Assembly (NCBI GenBank): GCA_021819985.1
Contig: JAKAEG010000104.1
Coordinates: forward strand, 1 to 9,629
Origin: Nitrospirota bacterium
GTDB lineage: Bacteria > Nitrospirota > Thermodesulfovibrionia > Thermodesulfovibrionales > JdFR-88
Direction of reading: 5' to 3'
DNA length: 9,629 bases
The notes below the pieces were generated by a model that worked only from the letters and a program-made list of their open reading frames with translations, had not been told where the DNA came from and did not search any database. The position numbers were made by a program, and so were the translations under genes. Of this stretch, positions 1 through 5,187 are shown in pieces. Each line of letters starts with the position of its first letter. Within the stretch, counting starts at the first letter, position 1.

Positions 1-47
1 GGCCTTTTTTATTGTGCACAAATCCGGAACGTGAGGAGGCGGGTTTT

Positions 48-818
48 ATGAGATGGGATGCGAATAAATACGATTCGGTAAAGGCGCCGCAGGTCGATGC
101 AGGAAGGGAGCTGGTAAGGCTTGCCGGGGTGAAAAAAAAGGATTCGATACTGGACATCGGCTGCGGCACGGGCAAGCTCACCCTTGAACTGGCGAGGCTG
201 GCCCCCGAAGGCAGCATAACCGGGGTAGACCCTTCGGAGGAGATGCTTAAAAAGGCCAGGGATGTCTTTGTTAATTCGCCGAAAGTCTGCCTCATAAAGG
301 GCAGCGCGCAGGAGATGGATTTTGAGGGTGAGTTCGATCTGGTCTTCTCGAATTCGGCCCTGCAATGGGTGAAAGAGCAGCGCCTGGCAATCGAGCGGGC
401 TTACACGGCATTAAAGCCGGAAGGAAGGATAGCTTTCCAGATGCCGCCCAAGGGTTTCTGCCATGAGTTTTTTGAGTACTCGGGCTCGGCCATAAAGGAG
501 TTGCGCTTCGATCGGTTTTTTAAGGATTTTGAATTGCCGTGGTGTTTCGTATCAAAGCAAGAGTATGCGGGATTACTGAAAGATACGGGATTTTTAAATG
601 TAAAGGTCTTTTACAGGGACTACAGGCTGACCTTCGGATCAATAAAAGAGGTGCTTGACTGGTGGAGTTCGGCCGGCCTCAGGCCGTATCTCGCGATGCT
701 GCCGGAGCCGGAGCAGGAATCTTTTAAATACGCTTTCGCCATGCAGTTTGAAAACAACCGCACCGGCAGGGGCATCGAGTTCAATTTCAGAAGGCTCTTT
801 GCATTTGCCAACAAATAG
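48..818 (+). CDS. SAM-dependent class I methyltransferase, Tam/BioC-like
   Basis: A 256-residue protein with a Rossmann-fold methyltransferase domain. Motif I is DIGCGTG at residues 36-42, the acidic residue that would bind the SAM ribose is D61 in GVDPSEEM, and a post-I/motif IV stretch FDLVFSNSALQWV lies at 96-108. The opening MRWDANKYD and the SNSALQWV segment resemble trans-aconitate 2-methyltransferase and malonyl-ACP methyltransferase (BioC) relatives, but nothing visible fixes the substrate. I chose the ATG at 48 because AGGAGG at 34-39 stands 8 bases upstream. An upstream in-frame start at 12 has no such site and would add 12 residues that do not fit the family. The protein should be cytosolic. 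It is followed by a 148-base gap before the next same-strand gene, so it may be transcribed alone. Fold and activity class are secure; the substrate is unknown. Confidence 0.85.
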   Translation: MRWDANKYDSVKAPQVDAGRELVRLAGVKKKDSILDIGCGTGKLTLELARLAPEGSITGVDPSEEMLKKARDVFVNSPKVCLIKGSAQEMDFEGEFDLVFSNSALQWVKEQRLAIERAYTALKPEGRIAFQMPPKGFCHEFFEYSGSAIKELRFDRFFKDFELPWCFVSKQEYAGLLKDTGFLNVKVFYRDYRLTFGSIKEVLDWWSSAGLRPYLAMLPEPEQESFKYAFAMQFENNRTGRGIEFNFRRLFAFANK

Positions 819-835
819 AAAGGGGTTTGAGGACA

Positions 836-895
836 ATGCCTTTCGAGTTCTTCAGGCCAGGATGCTGGTGCTTAAGGCAGGCTGAAAAATTTTGA
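836..895 (+). other. possible 19-codon leader ORF with a Cys-Trp-Cys core
   Basis: An ATG preceded by GAGG (829-832) opens a short frame encoding a peptide with the sequence GCWCLR in its middle (TGC TGG TGC) and a TGA at 893-895. It sits 71 bases before a gene of cysteine/methionine metabolism. Within it CCAG-GATG-CTGG (857-868) can form a small hairpin, enclosed by TTCAG (851-855) and CTGAA (882-886). Whether it is translated cannot be told from sequence; it may be chance. Confidence 0.15.
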
Positions 896-920
896 CTGGA
901 GAGAATAATCGGGCTGAAAT
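892..920 (+). promoter_or_regulatory. possible sigma-70 promoter for the PLP enzyme gene
   Basis: TTGACT (892-897) matches the -35 consensus at five of six positions. A 17-base spacer separates it from TGAAAT (915-920), which matches the -10 consensus at four of six. Transcription would start near 927 and leave a leader of about 40 bases before the ATG at 967, too short for a SAM or cobalamin riboswitch. Weak -10, so low confidence. Confidence 0.3.
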
Positions 921-966
921 CCTGAGAGCCTGGAACCGGAATAAAAACTTTCGAAAGAAGGGGGTC

Positions 967-2094
967 ATGGTGAAAAAAGAGACACAGTGCATCCACAGCG
1001 GTACAATCGAGAACGGCGGCACCGGAGGCGTGACCTCGCCCGTATTTCCCTCAACTGCATTCGATTATCTGGAAAAGGACGACTTACCGTATCCCAGGTA
1101 TTTCAACACCCCGAACCAGAAGGCCGTTGTCGAGAAGGTCTGCGCCCTGGAAGGGGCGGAAGACGGGGTCCTATTCGCATCCGGAATGGCTGCGATAACC
1201 ACGGCGATATTCGCCTTCGCCGGCAGCGGCGATCACGTGGTCATGATGGACGAACTTTACGGGGGCACGCATGCCTTCGCAACGGACCAATTCAAAAAAT
1301 TTGGCATAGAACATACCTTTGCGGCGACCGATTCCGGTTCCATAGCGGCTGCGATCAGGGAAAATACAAAAGTGATCGTGCTGGAATCTCCGGCAAACCC
1401 GCTCCTTGGCGTCATCGATATCAGGAAGGCCGCGGAATCCGCAAGGGGCCGGAAGCAAAAAATAATCACCATAATCGACAACACCTTCGCCACGCCGGTA
1501 AACCAGAACCCCTTAAAATACGGCATCGATGTCGTGGTCCACAGCGGCACAAAGTACCTGGGCGGCCACAGCGACCTCTGCTGCGGGATGACGGTCACGA
1601 CAAAGGAATACGCCAAACGGATCCGGGAAACGGCGAAACACCTGGGAGGCAGCGTCAACGCGCTAACATGTTACCTGCTGGAGAGGAGCCTGAAGACCCT
1701 GGCTATCAGGGTCGGCAGGCAGACCGAAAACGCCGCCCGGATAGCGGAATTTTTTGAGGCAAACCGTAAAATCAAAAAAGTATACTATCCGGGACTGGCC
1801 TGCTCTCCACACCATGAACTGGCGAAATCCCAAATGGAGGGTTTCGGAGCGATCGTCTCATTTGAACCGGATGCGGACGCCGGACGGTTCGTTAGGGCGC
1901 TTCGCCTCATCAAACCGGCGGTGAGCCTGGGCGGCATAGAATCGACCATTTGCTCTCCTGCGGTCACTTCTCATGCGAAAATGTCCGCCGATGAAAGAAA
2001 GAGGATCGGCATCAGCGATAGTCTTTTGCGGTTGTCCGTAGGCATAGAACACTCCGATGACTTGCTCGCGGACATCGAGAGGGCATTGAAATAA
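967..2094 (+). CDS. PLP-dependent Cys/Met metabolism enzyme (cystathionine lyase / gamma-synthase fold)
   Basis: A 375-residue fold-type I PLP enzyme of the trans-sulfuration family, whose members cleave or form C-S bonds of cystathionine, methionine or O-acyl-homoserine. Visible landmarks are the cofactor lysine K196 in VHSGTKYLGGHSD, D171 in IIDNTFATP for the pyridine nitrogen, Y98 in ELYGGTH stacking on PLP, and R44/Y45 in YPRYFNTPN reaching the phosphate of the partner subunit. The C-terminal SLGGIEST and LLRLSVGIEH blocks contact the substrate carboxylate. The YPRYFNTPN block differs from the usual YSRxxNPT and suggests a distinct clade, so I do not choose between gamma-lyase, beta-lyase and gamma-synthase. 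The ATG at 967 follows AAGG at 958-961 by 5 bases and gives the usual N-terminus; an in-frame TTG at 892 lacks a ribosome site. Length is normal for the family. It is cytosolic, and no partner gene is adjacent. Confidence 0.92.
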   Translation: MVKKETQCIHSGTIENGGTGGVTSPVFPSTAFDYLEKDDLPYPRYFNTPNQKAVVEKVCALEGAEDGVLFASGMAAITTAIFAFAGSGDHVVMMDELYGGTHAFATDQFKKFGIEHTFAATDSGSIAAAIRENTKVIVLESPANPLLGVIDIRKAAESARGRKQKIITIIDNTFATPVNQNPLKYGIDVVVHSGTKYLGGHSDLCCGMTVTTKEYAKRIRETAKHLGGSVNALTCYLLERSLKTLAIRVGRQTENAARIAEFFEANRKIKKVYYPGLACSPHHELAKSQMEGFGAIVSFEPDADAGRFVRALRLIKPAVSLGGIESTICSPAVTSHAKMSADERKRIGISDSLLRLSVGIEHSDDLLADIERALK

Positions 2095-2266
2095 ACGGGA
2101 TGAGAGAAAGGCGTTGACAGGTATTGAGGATGAGGGCGGCAGCGGCATTATCCGGAAGTACAAGGAGCGGCCAGATCGCCGCATTGAAGGAAGCCTGGTT
2201 CCAGGACGTCGACTGCTTTTATAAATACGGGATATTTTCAGTTTCCGGGGGAAGAAAATAAGAGGG

Positions 2267-2277
2267 TTTGTTATAAT
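2267..2277 (+). promoter_or_regulatory. extended -10 promoter of the ECF sigma gene
   Basis: TTTGTTATAAT contains a perfect TATAAT (2272-2277) preceded by TGn (2269-2271), the extended -10 form that needs little or no -35. No good -35 hexamer is seen 16-18 bases upstream. Transcription would begin about 2284, leaving only some 14 bases before the ATG at 2298, which is enough for the GAGGG (2291-2295) ribosome site. The same 11 bases recur at 3593-3603. This looks like a housekeeping-sigma promoter, so autoregulation by the encoded ECF factor is not apparent here. Confidence 0.6.
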
Positions 2278-2297
2278 CGGGAAATACAAAGAGGGTT

Positions 2298-2924
2298 ATG
2301 GAACAGCTACCACGTCAAAATAAAGCGCCTTATAAATTTGAGGACATTTACGCGGCATTTTATCCGAAAATACTCCGCTATGTGGACCGCTTGATTGGGC
2401 ATGATGCCGAAGACGTTACCCAGGAGGTTTTCCTGAAGGTGAACGCGGCCCTTCCCAATTTCCGGGGCGAATCCAGTCTGTCGACATGGGTCTACCGGAT
2501 CACAACGAACACAGCCGTGGACCATCTGAGGAAAATTTCATGCGGGTGGCCCGAACATAAATCGGCCCTTCCGGCGGACGGAGATTTTCCGGATGATAAT
2601 GAGGAAATGGCCGGGGAAGCGCTCGCCACCTCCCTGGATTCGCAACTGGTCCGGAAGGAAATGAACGAATGCATTCGCGGCATCGTGGACGGGTTGCCGG
2701 AAAGTTACCGGACTGTGCTGGCTCTGAGCGAGATGGAAGAGTTCACTAACGCGGAGATCTCCGAAATCCTGGGCGTTTCGCTGGATACGGTGAAGATCAG
2801 GCTGCACCGCGCAAGGGCAAGGCTGAAAAAAGCACTTGAGTCCAATTGCAATTTCTATCGAGATGAGCGAAACGAACTAGCCTGCGACCGGAAGGCCACC
2901 GCGCTCAAATTCCTCGAAAATTAG
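2298..2924 (+). CDS. ECF-type RNA polymerase sigma factor with two-cysteine tail
   Basis: A 208-residue extracytoplasmic-function sigma factor that would direct RNA polymerase to a small regulon. Region 2 spans about residues 15-80 and includes the HDAEDVTQEVFLKV core-binding helix (35-48) and the STWVYRITTNTAVDHLRK segment (62-79) used in -10 melting and recognition. Regions 1.1 and 3 are absent, as in all ECF factors. Region 4 spans about 129-181, with the helix-turn-helix TNAEISEILGVSLDTVKIRL (150-169) for -35 contact. Beyond it lies a tail of about 27 residues, NCNFYRDERNELACDRK and following, with C184 and C196. No zinc-finger anti-sigma gene is next to it; the following gene is a Cys-rich DGC protein. 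The tail may sense a metal or thiol state, as the Cys-rich C-terminus of CorE-type ECF factors does, but this is inference and the tail is much shorter. An extended -10 promoter precedes it. Confidence 0.93.
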   Translation: MEQLPRQNKAPYKFEDIYAAFYPKILRYVDRLIGHDAEDVTQEVFLKVNAALPNFRGESSLSTWVYRITTNTAVDHLRKISCGWPEHKSALPADGDFPDDNEEMAGEALATSLDSQLVRKEMNECIRGIVDGLPESYRTVLALSEMEEFTNAEISEILGVSLDTVKIRLHRARARLKKALESNCNFYRDERNELACDRKATALKFLEN

Positions 2925-2935
2925 ATGTATCCTTT

Positions 2936-2971
2936 TTCTCCTTTCATCCGTCTATAGGTTTGAAAGGAGAA
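2936..2971 (+). promoter_or_regulatory. inverted repeat that can sequester the DGC gene ribosome binding site
   Basis: TTCTCCTTTCA (2936-2946) and TGAAAGGAGAA (2961-2971) are perfect reverse complements over 11 bases, with a 14-base loop. The right arm contains the whole AAAGGAGA ribosome site (2963-2970) of the gene starting at 2976. The left arm starts 12 bases after the sigma stop codon, so a ribosome terminating on the sigma gene would cover part of it and open the hairpin. No T-run follows, so it is not an intrinsic terminator. Translational coupling or conditional occlusion is the natural reading. The alternative, an operator dyad for a DNA-binding protein, cannot be excluded. Confidence 0.6.
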
Positions 2972-2975
2972 TATC

Positions 2976-3446
2976 ATGACAAAACCAAACGAAAATTTCA
3001 CTGTCAAGGTTTCAAAAACCGGTAACTCATGTGCCGCCGGGGAAAAGGCCGGCAGCAAAAACCTGGAGGAAGGTAAAATCCCTGTCCTTTCCTGCGAGGG
3101 GGCCTGCATACGGGGGGAGATAGCCCGCCTCGCGGCAAACATGGTGGCAAAGGAGGAGCCTTACCGGAGGGGTTGCCATGGGGAATTATTCACCGTTCCA
3201 GCCTCCGCCCTGGCCATGTGGATAAAGACAGCGGGGAAGGTAGTGCTCATCGATGGTTGTTTCCTCAGGTGCCACGGCAGGATACTCGAAAATCTGGTTG
3301 GGGCGGAGAATCTGGTGCAGTTCGACGCATATTCCCTATATAAAAAATATTCGGACCTCTTTTACGCCGATTCCATACCTGAAAAAGAGCGGTTGGAGAC
3401 GGCGCGGATGGTGGCGGACTCGGTCCTCGCGGAGCTGAAAAGGTAA
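2976..3446 (+). CDS. DGC-domain putative zinc-binding protein
   Basis: A 156-residue soluble protein of the DGC-domain family, named for its conserved Asp-Gly-Cys. That motif is here at D93-G94-C95 in VLIDGCFLRCHGRIL. Other family-typical cysteines are C40 and C44 in LSCEGACIRGEIARLAA, C67 in RRGCHGE and C99; C19 lies in the variable N-terminus. The spacing of paired cysteines suits zinc or another thiophilic metal, although the family's biochemical role is not established. No signal peptide or membrane helix is seen. The ATG at 2976 is 6 bases after the GGAG core of AAAGGAGA, which lies in the right arm of a perfect inverted repeat. The gene follows the sigma gene by 51 bases with no promoter seen between, so the two are probably one transcript. 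I infer that it works with, or reports metal status to, the sigma factor. Confidence 0.8.
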   Translation: MTKPNENFTVKVSKTGNSCAAGEKAGSKNLEEGKIPVLSCEGACIRGEIARLAANMVAKEEPYRRGCHGELFTVPASALAMWIKTAGKVVLIDGCFLRCHGRILENLVGAENLVQFDAYSLYKKYSDLFYADSIPEKERLETARMVADSVLAELKR

Positions 3447-3456
3447 CCGGGGCCCA

Positions 3457-3561
3457 TTACATCTTTATAATGACTTCGCGCACGGCAAGTTCATCCGCAT
3501 TTATGGAACCGCCGCCCATGTGGTCAGCAAGCCCCAATTTGGCCGCAAAATGCGCTCGAAG
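3457..3561 (-). pseudogene. C-terminal fragment of an unidentified gene
   Basis: Read on the minus strand, this stretch gives an uninterrupted 34-codon tail with protein-like composition: HFAAKLGLADHMGGGSINAD, then ELAVREVIIKM and a TAA at 3457-3459. The frame stays open a little further upstream to about 3603, but the residues there look non-coding and no start with a ribosome site is seen. I do not recognise the family. It lies tail-to-tail with the DGC gene, 10 bases from its stop. It most likely is the 3' remnant of a deleted gene; a chance frame is possible at this length. Confidence 0.3.
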
Positions 3562-3592
3562 CGTTAAGTACCCAATTTTGAGACTCGTTGCA

Positions 3593-3603
3593 TTTGTTAT
3601 AAT
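3593..3603 (+). promoter_or_regulatory. extended -10 promoter, identical core to that of the sigma gene
   Basis: TTTGTTATAAT repeats exactly the 11 bases found upstream of the sigma gene, with TGn at 3595-3597 and TATAAT at 3598-3603. A poor -35 such as TTTTGA (3576-3581) would give a 16-base spacer. Transcription would run into the broken GNAT gene. Downstream, AGGGGGGA precedes an ATG at 3631 that reads only seven codons before TAA at 3652-3654. Confidence 0.5.
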
Positions 3604-3671
3604 TCGGCATATTCGTCAGGGGGGACACACATGTCAAGGGATAGGGAAGACTAAAGGACCAGCTCGAAATC

Positions 3672-4048
3672 ATGATAAACCTGAGGCCGATGAGAACGGA
3701 AAATATAACTGAAATTAAAAATTGGCCGGCATATACCGGTGATTTTGAGCAAATGAATTATGCCCTTAGGGAAAACGGGTGGTTGGATGAATTCAGCAAC
3801 AGGCCAAATACATGGATATACATTGCTGAATTAGGTAAGCAGGTCGTGGGATTCAGTCTGCTCTGTATTGAGGTAGACGGAGAAGCAGAATTTCGCATCG
3901 CCATCCATCCGTGCCGGATGAGAACCGGATTTGGATCAAGATAACTCTTTCAACCCTGGGAAAGGGCTTTGGCGAACTCGATCTGGATAGAATCCGTCTA
4001 ATTGTAAGGGAAACTAATCACCCGGCCAAAAAGGGTGTAAAGCTGTAG
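3672..4048 (+). pseudogene. GNAT N-acetyltransferase, frameshifted and interrupted
   Basis: The first 91 codons give the N-terminal half of a GCN5-related acetyltransferase, including WIYIAELGKQVVGFSLL and the strand AEFRIAIHP that leads into the acetyl-CoA loop. That frame ends at TAA 3942-3944, just after the RTGFGS loop. The family sequence then continues in another frame from 3941 with ITLSTLGKGFGELDLDRIRL and IVRETNHPAKK, and meets TAG at 4046-4048. One extra base near 3940, for example AAGAATAAC in place of AAGATAAC, would restore Ser-Arg-Ile-Thr across the join. Beyond 4048, reading frames with GNAT-like scraps (AVDAWSPVRK, NFFDAVGF) suggest further damage to the C-terminus. Function, if it was ever present, is lost unless the frameshift is an assembly error; even then the TAG remains. 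The start at 3672 has AAAGGA at 3653-3658, rather far upstream. Confidence 0.75.
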
Positions 4049-4097
4049 ATGCGTGGTCTCCGGTACGAAAGGATTTTCTGGAGGAAGGAAATTAACG

Positions 4098-4196
4098 ATG
4101 ATTTTCAACTGGGACGGTTCCGCGTTGAATTTTTTTGATGCGGTGGGCTTTCTGCATTCGTCGCCCCGGTCCGCTGGTCAAGGGCAGGCTGACTGA
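4098..4196 (+). CDS. 32-codon ORF coupled to the cysteine hydrolase gene
   Basis: ATG at 4098 follows a strong ribosome site, GGAGGAAGG at 4080-4088, by 9 bases. The frame encodes 32 residues including NWDGSALNFFDAVGFLHSS and stops at TGA 4194-4196. That stop shares its A with the ATG of the next gene (TGATG), the classic geometry of termination-reinitiation. The hydrolase's own upstream sequence has only a weak ribosome site, so this little frame may deliver ribosomes to it. The NFFDAVGF piece resembles the C-terminal end of GNAT proteins, so the ORF may be a scrap of the broken acetyltransferase put to use as a leader. A product with its own function is not suggested by anything visible. 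Confidence 0.35.
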   Translation: MIFNWDGSALNFFDAVGFLHSSPRSAGQGQAD

Positions 4197-4747
4197 TGAA
4201 ACGCGCACTGCTGGTTATAGATGTACAGAACGAATATTTTACTGGCAAGCTGCCTGTAACATATCCTGCCGGAAGTCTTGAAAATATTATCAAGGTTATG
4301 GAAGCCGCCAAAGAGAATGGCATCCGAATTGCTGTGATACAGCACCGGGCTGCCGCTACTGATTCTCCTGTCTTCAAATTCCGGAGTCTTGAATGGGAAA
4401 TCCATCCGGAAATTGCGGGACGTCCGAGGGATATCCTGATAGAAAAAACACTTCCGGGGAGTTTTACCGGCACGGAGCTTGAGTCCTGGTTTAAGGAAAA
4501 TGAAATAGATACGGTAACCATTTCCGGCTACATGACCCAGATGTGCTGCGATACCACGGCCAGGCAGGCCTTCCACCGTGGCTATAAAGTGGAGTTTTTA
4601 TCCGATGCAACAGGGACCCTTGCCTTTTCGAATAATGCCGGGTCCGTAACCGCCGAGGAACTCCATAGAGCGATACTGGTTACCCAGGCCCACCGGTTCA
4701 GCGCTGTAATGAAAACCGCTGAATGGATAAAGGAGCTTGGGAGCTAA
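4196..4747 (+). CDS. cysteine hydrolase, isochorismatase family
   Basis: A 183-residue alpha/beta hydrolase of the isochorismatase-like superfamily, whose members use a Cys-Asp-Lys triad to hydrolyse amides or vinyl ethers (nicotinamidase, isochorismatase, carbamoyl-sarcosine amidase, ureidoacrylate hydrolase). The triad is visible as D9 in LVIDVQNEYF, K84 in IEKTLPGSF and C117 in GYMTQMCCDTTARQA. The cis-peptide region is the GYMTQ turn before the cysteine. The protein is close to normal family length and appears intact, with no signal peptide. It lacks an obvious nicotinamidase metal site of the D-x-H-x-x-H type, so I do not propose nicotinamide as substrate. It stands alone between a decayed GNAT gene and a UbiB remnant, with its ATG overlapping the stop of a 32-codon ORF. 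Substrate unknown. Confidence 0.9.
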   Translation: MKRALLVIDVQNEYFTGKLPVTYPAGSLENIIKVMEAAKENGIRIAVIQHRAAATDSPVFKFRSLEWEIHPEIAGRPRDILIEKTLPGSFTGTELESWFKENEIDTVTISGYMTQMCCDTTARQAFHRGYKVEFLSDATGTLAFSNNAGSVTAEELHRAILVTQAHRFSAVMKTAEWIKELGS

Positions 4748-4759
4748 ATGAGAGTAAGG

Positions 4760-5086
4760 TGGAAAAAGATCAAGTGCGAGTCCATCATTTAGATTGCGAA
4801 TACCTTTTATGAATTCCATCACAAAGATCTTTTCTGTCGTGTACTGAAGAAAGACCTCAGGGAATTTAATCTGTGGATCGCCCTTGAAATGGTAGGAGCA
4901 ATGAATGGCATTTTTCCCCTCTTTGCTGAAATCCAGTTCGCGGTCCGTCCATTTTGAGAATTCTTTTACGAGCATTTTTGGCCTGTTTTTCCTGGTTGAT
5001 GGGATGAAGCGTTCGACCAGTGATGAATGCGTATAAACTTTTAAGGGCATCATGGCATTTCCCTGGAAGAATTCAACTGTTTTCAC
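4760..5086 (-). pseudogene. UbiB/AarF (ABC1) atypical kinase remnant
   Basis: On the minus strand about 108 codons match the middle of the ABC1/UbiB atypical-kinase family, which in intact form supports ubiquinone or isoprenoid-quinone synthesis. Visible pieces are PLKVY (the VAVKV strand with its lysine), KNRPKMLVKEFSKWTDRELD and FSKEGKNA (the conserved ExD-like helix region), KFPEVFLQYTTEKIFVMEFI and the following KGI. About 20 residues normally present between VAVKV and the LVERFIP segment are missing. The N-terminal KxGQ region and the C-terminal catalytic block (FHADPHPGN-type) are absent. The frame runs on to 4598 without homology, antisense to the hydrolase gene. A GTG at 5086 has no ribosome site. 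I read it as a dead fragment left between convergent genes. Confidence 0.7.
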
Positions 5087-5187
5087 TCAGATGAACCGCC
5101 TATGCTTCTGTAGGAAGTCTATCAGCATTTGTGGCTGGATGTAAGTAAAACGAAAACGCTCGAGCTGAGCAGGTCAAAACCCCTTAT

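Noticed and set aside
819..966. SAM, cobalamin or T-box type riboswitch ahead of the Cys/Met enzyme
   Set aside because: The gap is 148 bases and shows only two short nested stems; no conserved riboswitch core or T-box sequence was recognised.
2130..2261. 43-codon plus-strand frame between the PLP enzyme and the sigma gene
   Set aside because: No proper ribosome site, no recognisable motif and low-complexity Ala/Ser start; a chance frame is the simpler reading of this 203-base gap.
2936..2971. Intrinsic terminator after the sigma gene
   Set aside because: The stem is only moderately GC-rich and is followed by AATATCATG, not a T-run; its overlap with the ribosome site favours translational control.
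3631..3654. Seven-codon frame after the second extended -10 promoter as a gene
   Set aside because: It has an AGGGGGGA site upstream but encodes only MSRDRED; too short to support as a gene, at most a leader scrap.
3470..3712. 80-codon plus-strand frame over the 3457-3561 fragment
   Set aside because: Its translation has no protein-like pattern and runs antisense to the more convincing minus-strand fragment.
5087..5187. Terminator after atpG
   Set aside because: Only a short GCTC/GAGC stem near 5155-5170 (read on the minus strand) with scattered T residues after it; too weak to annotate.
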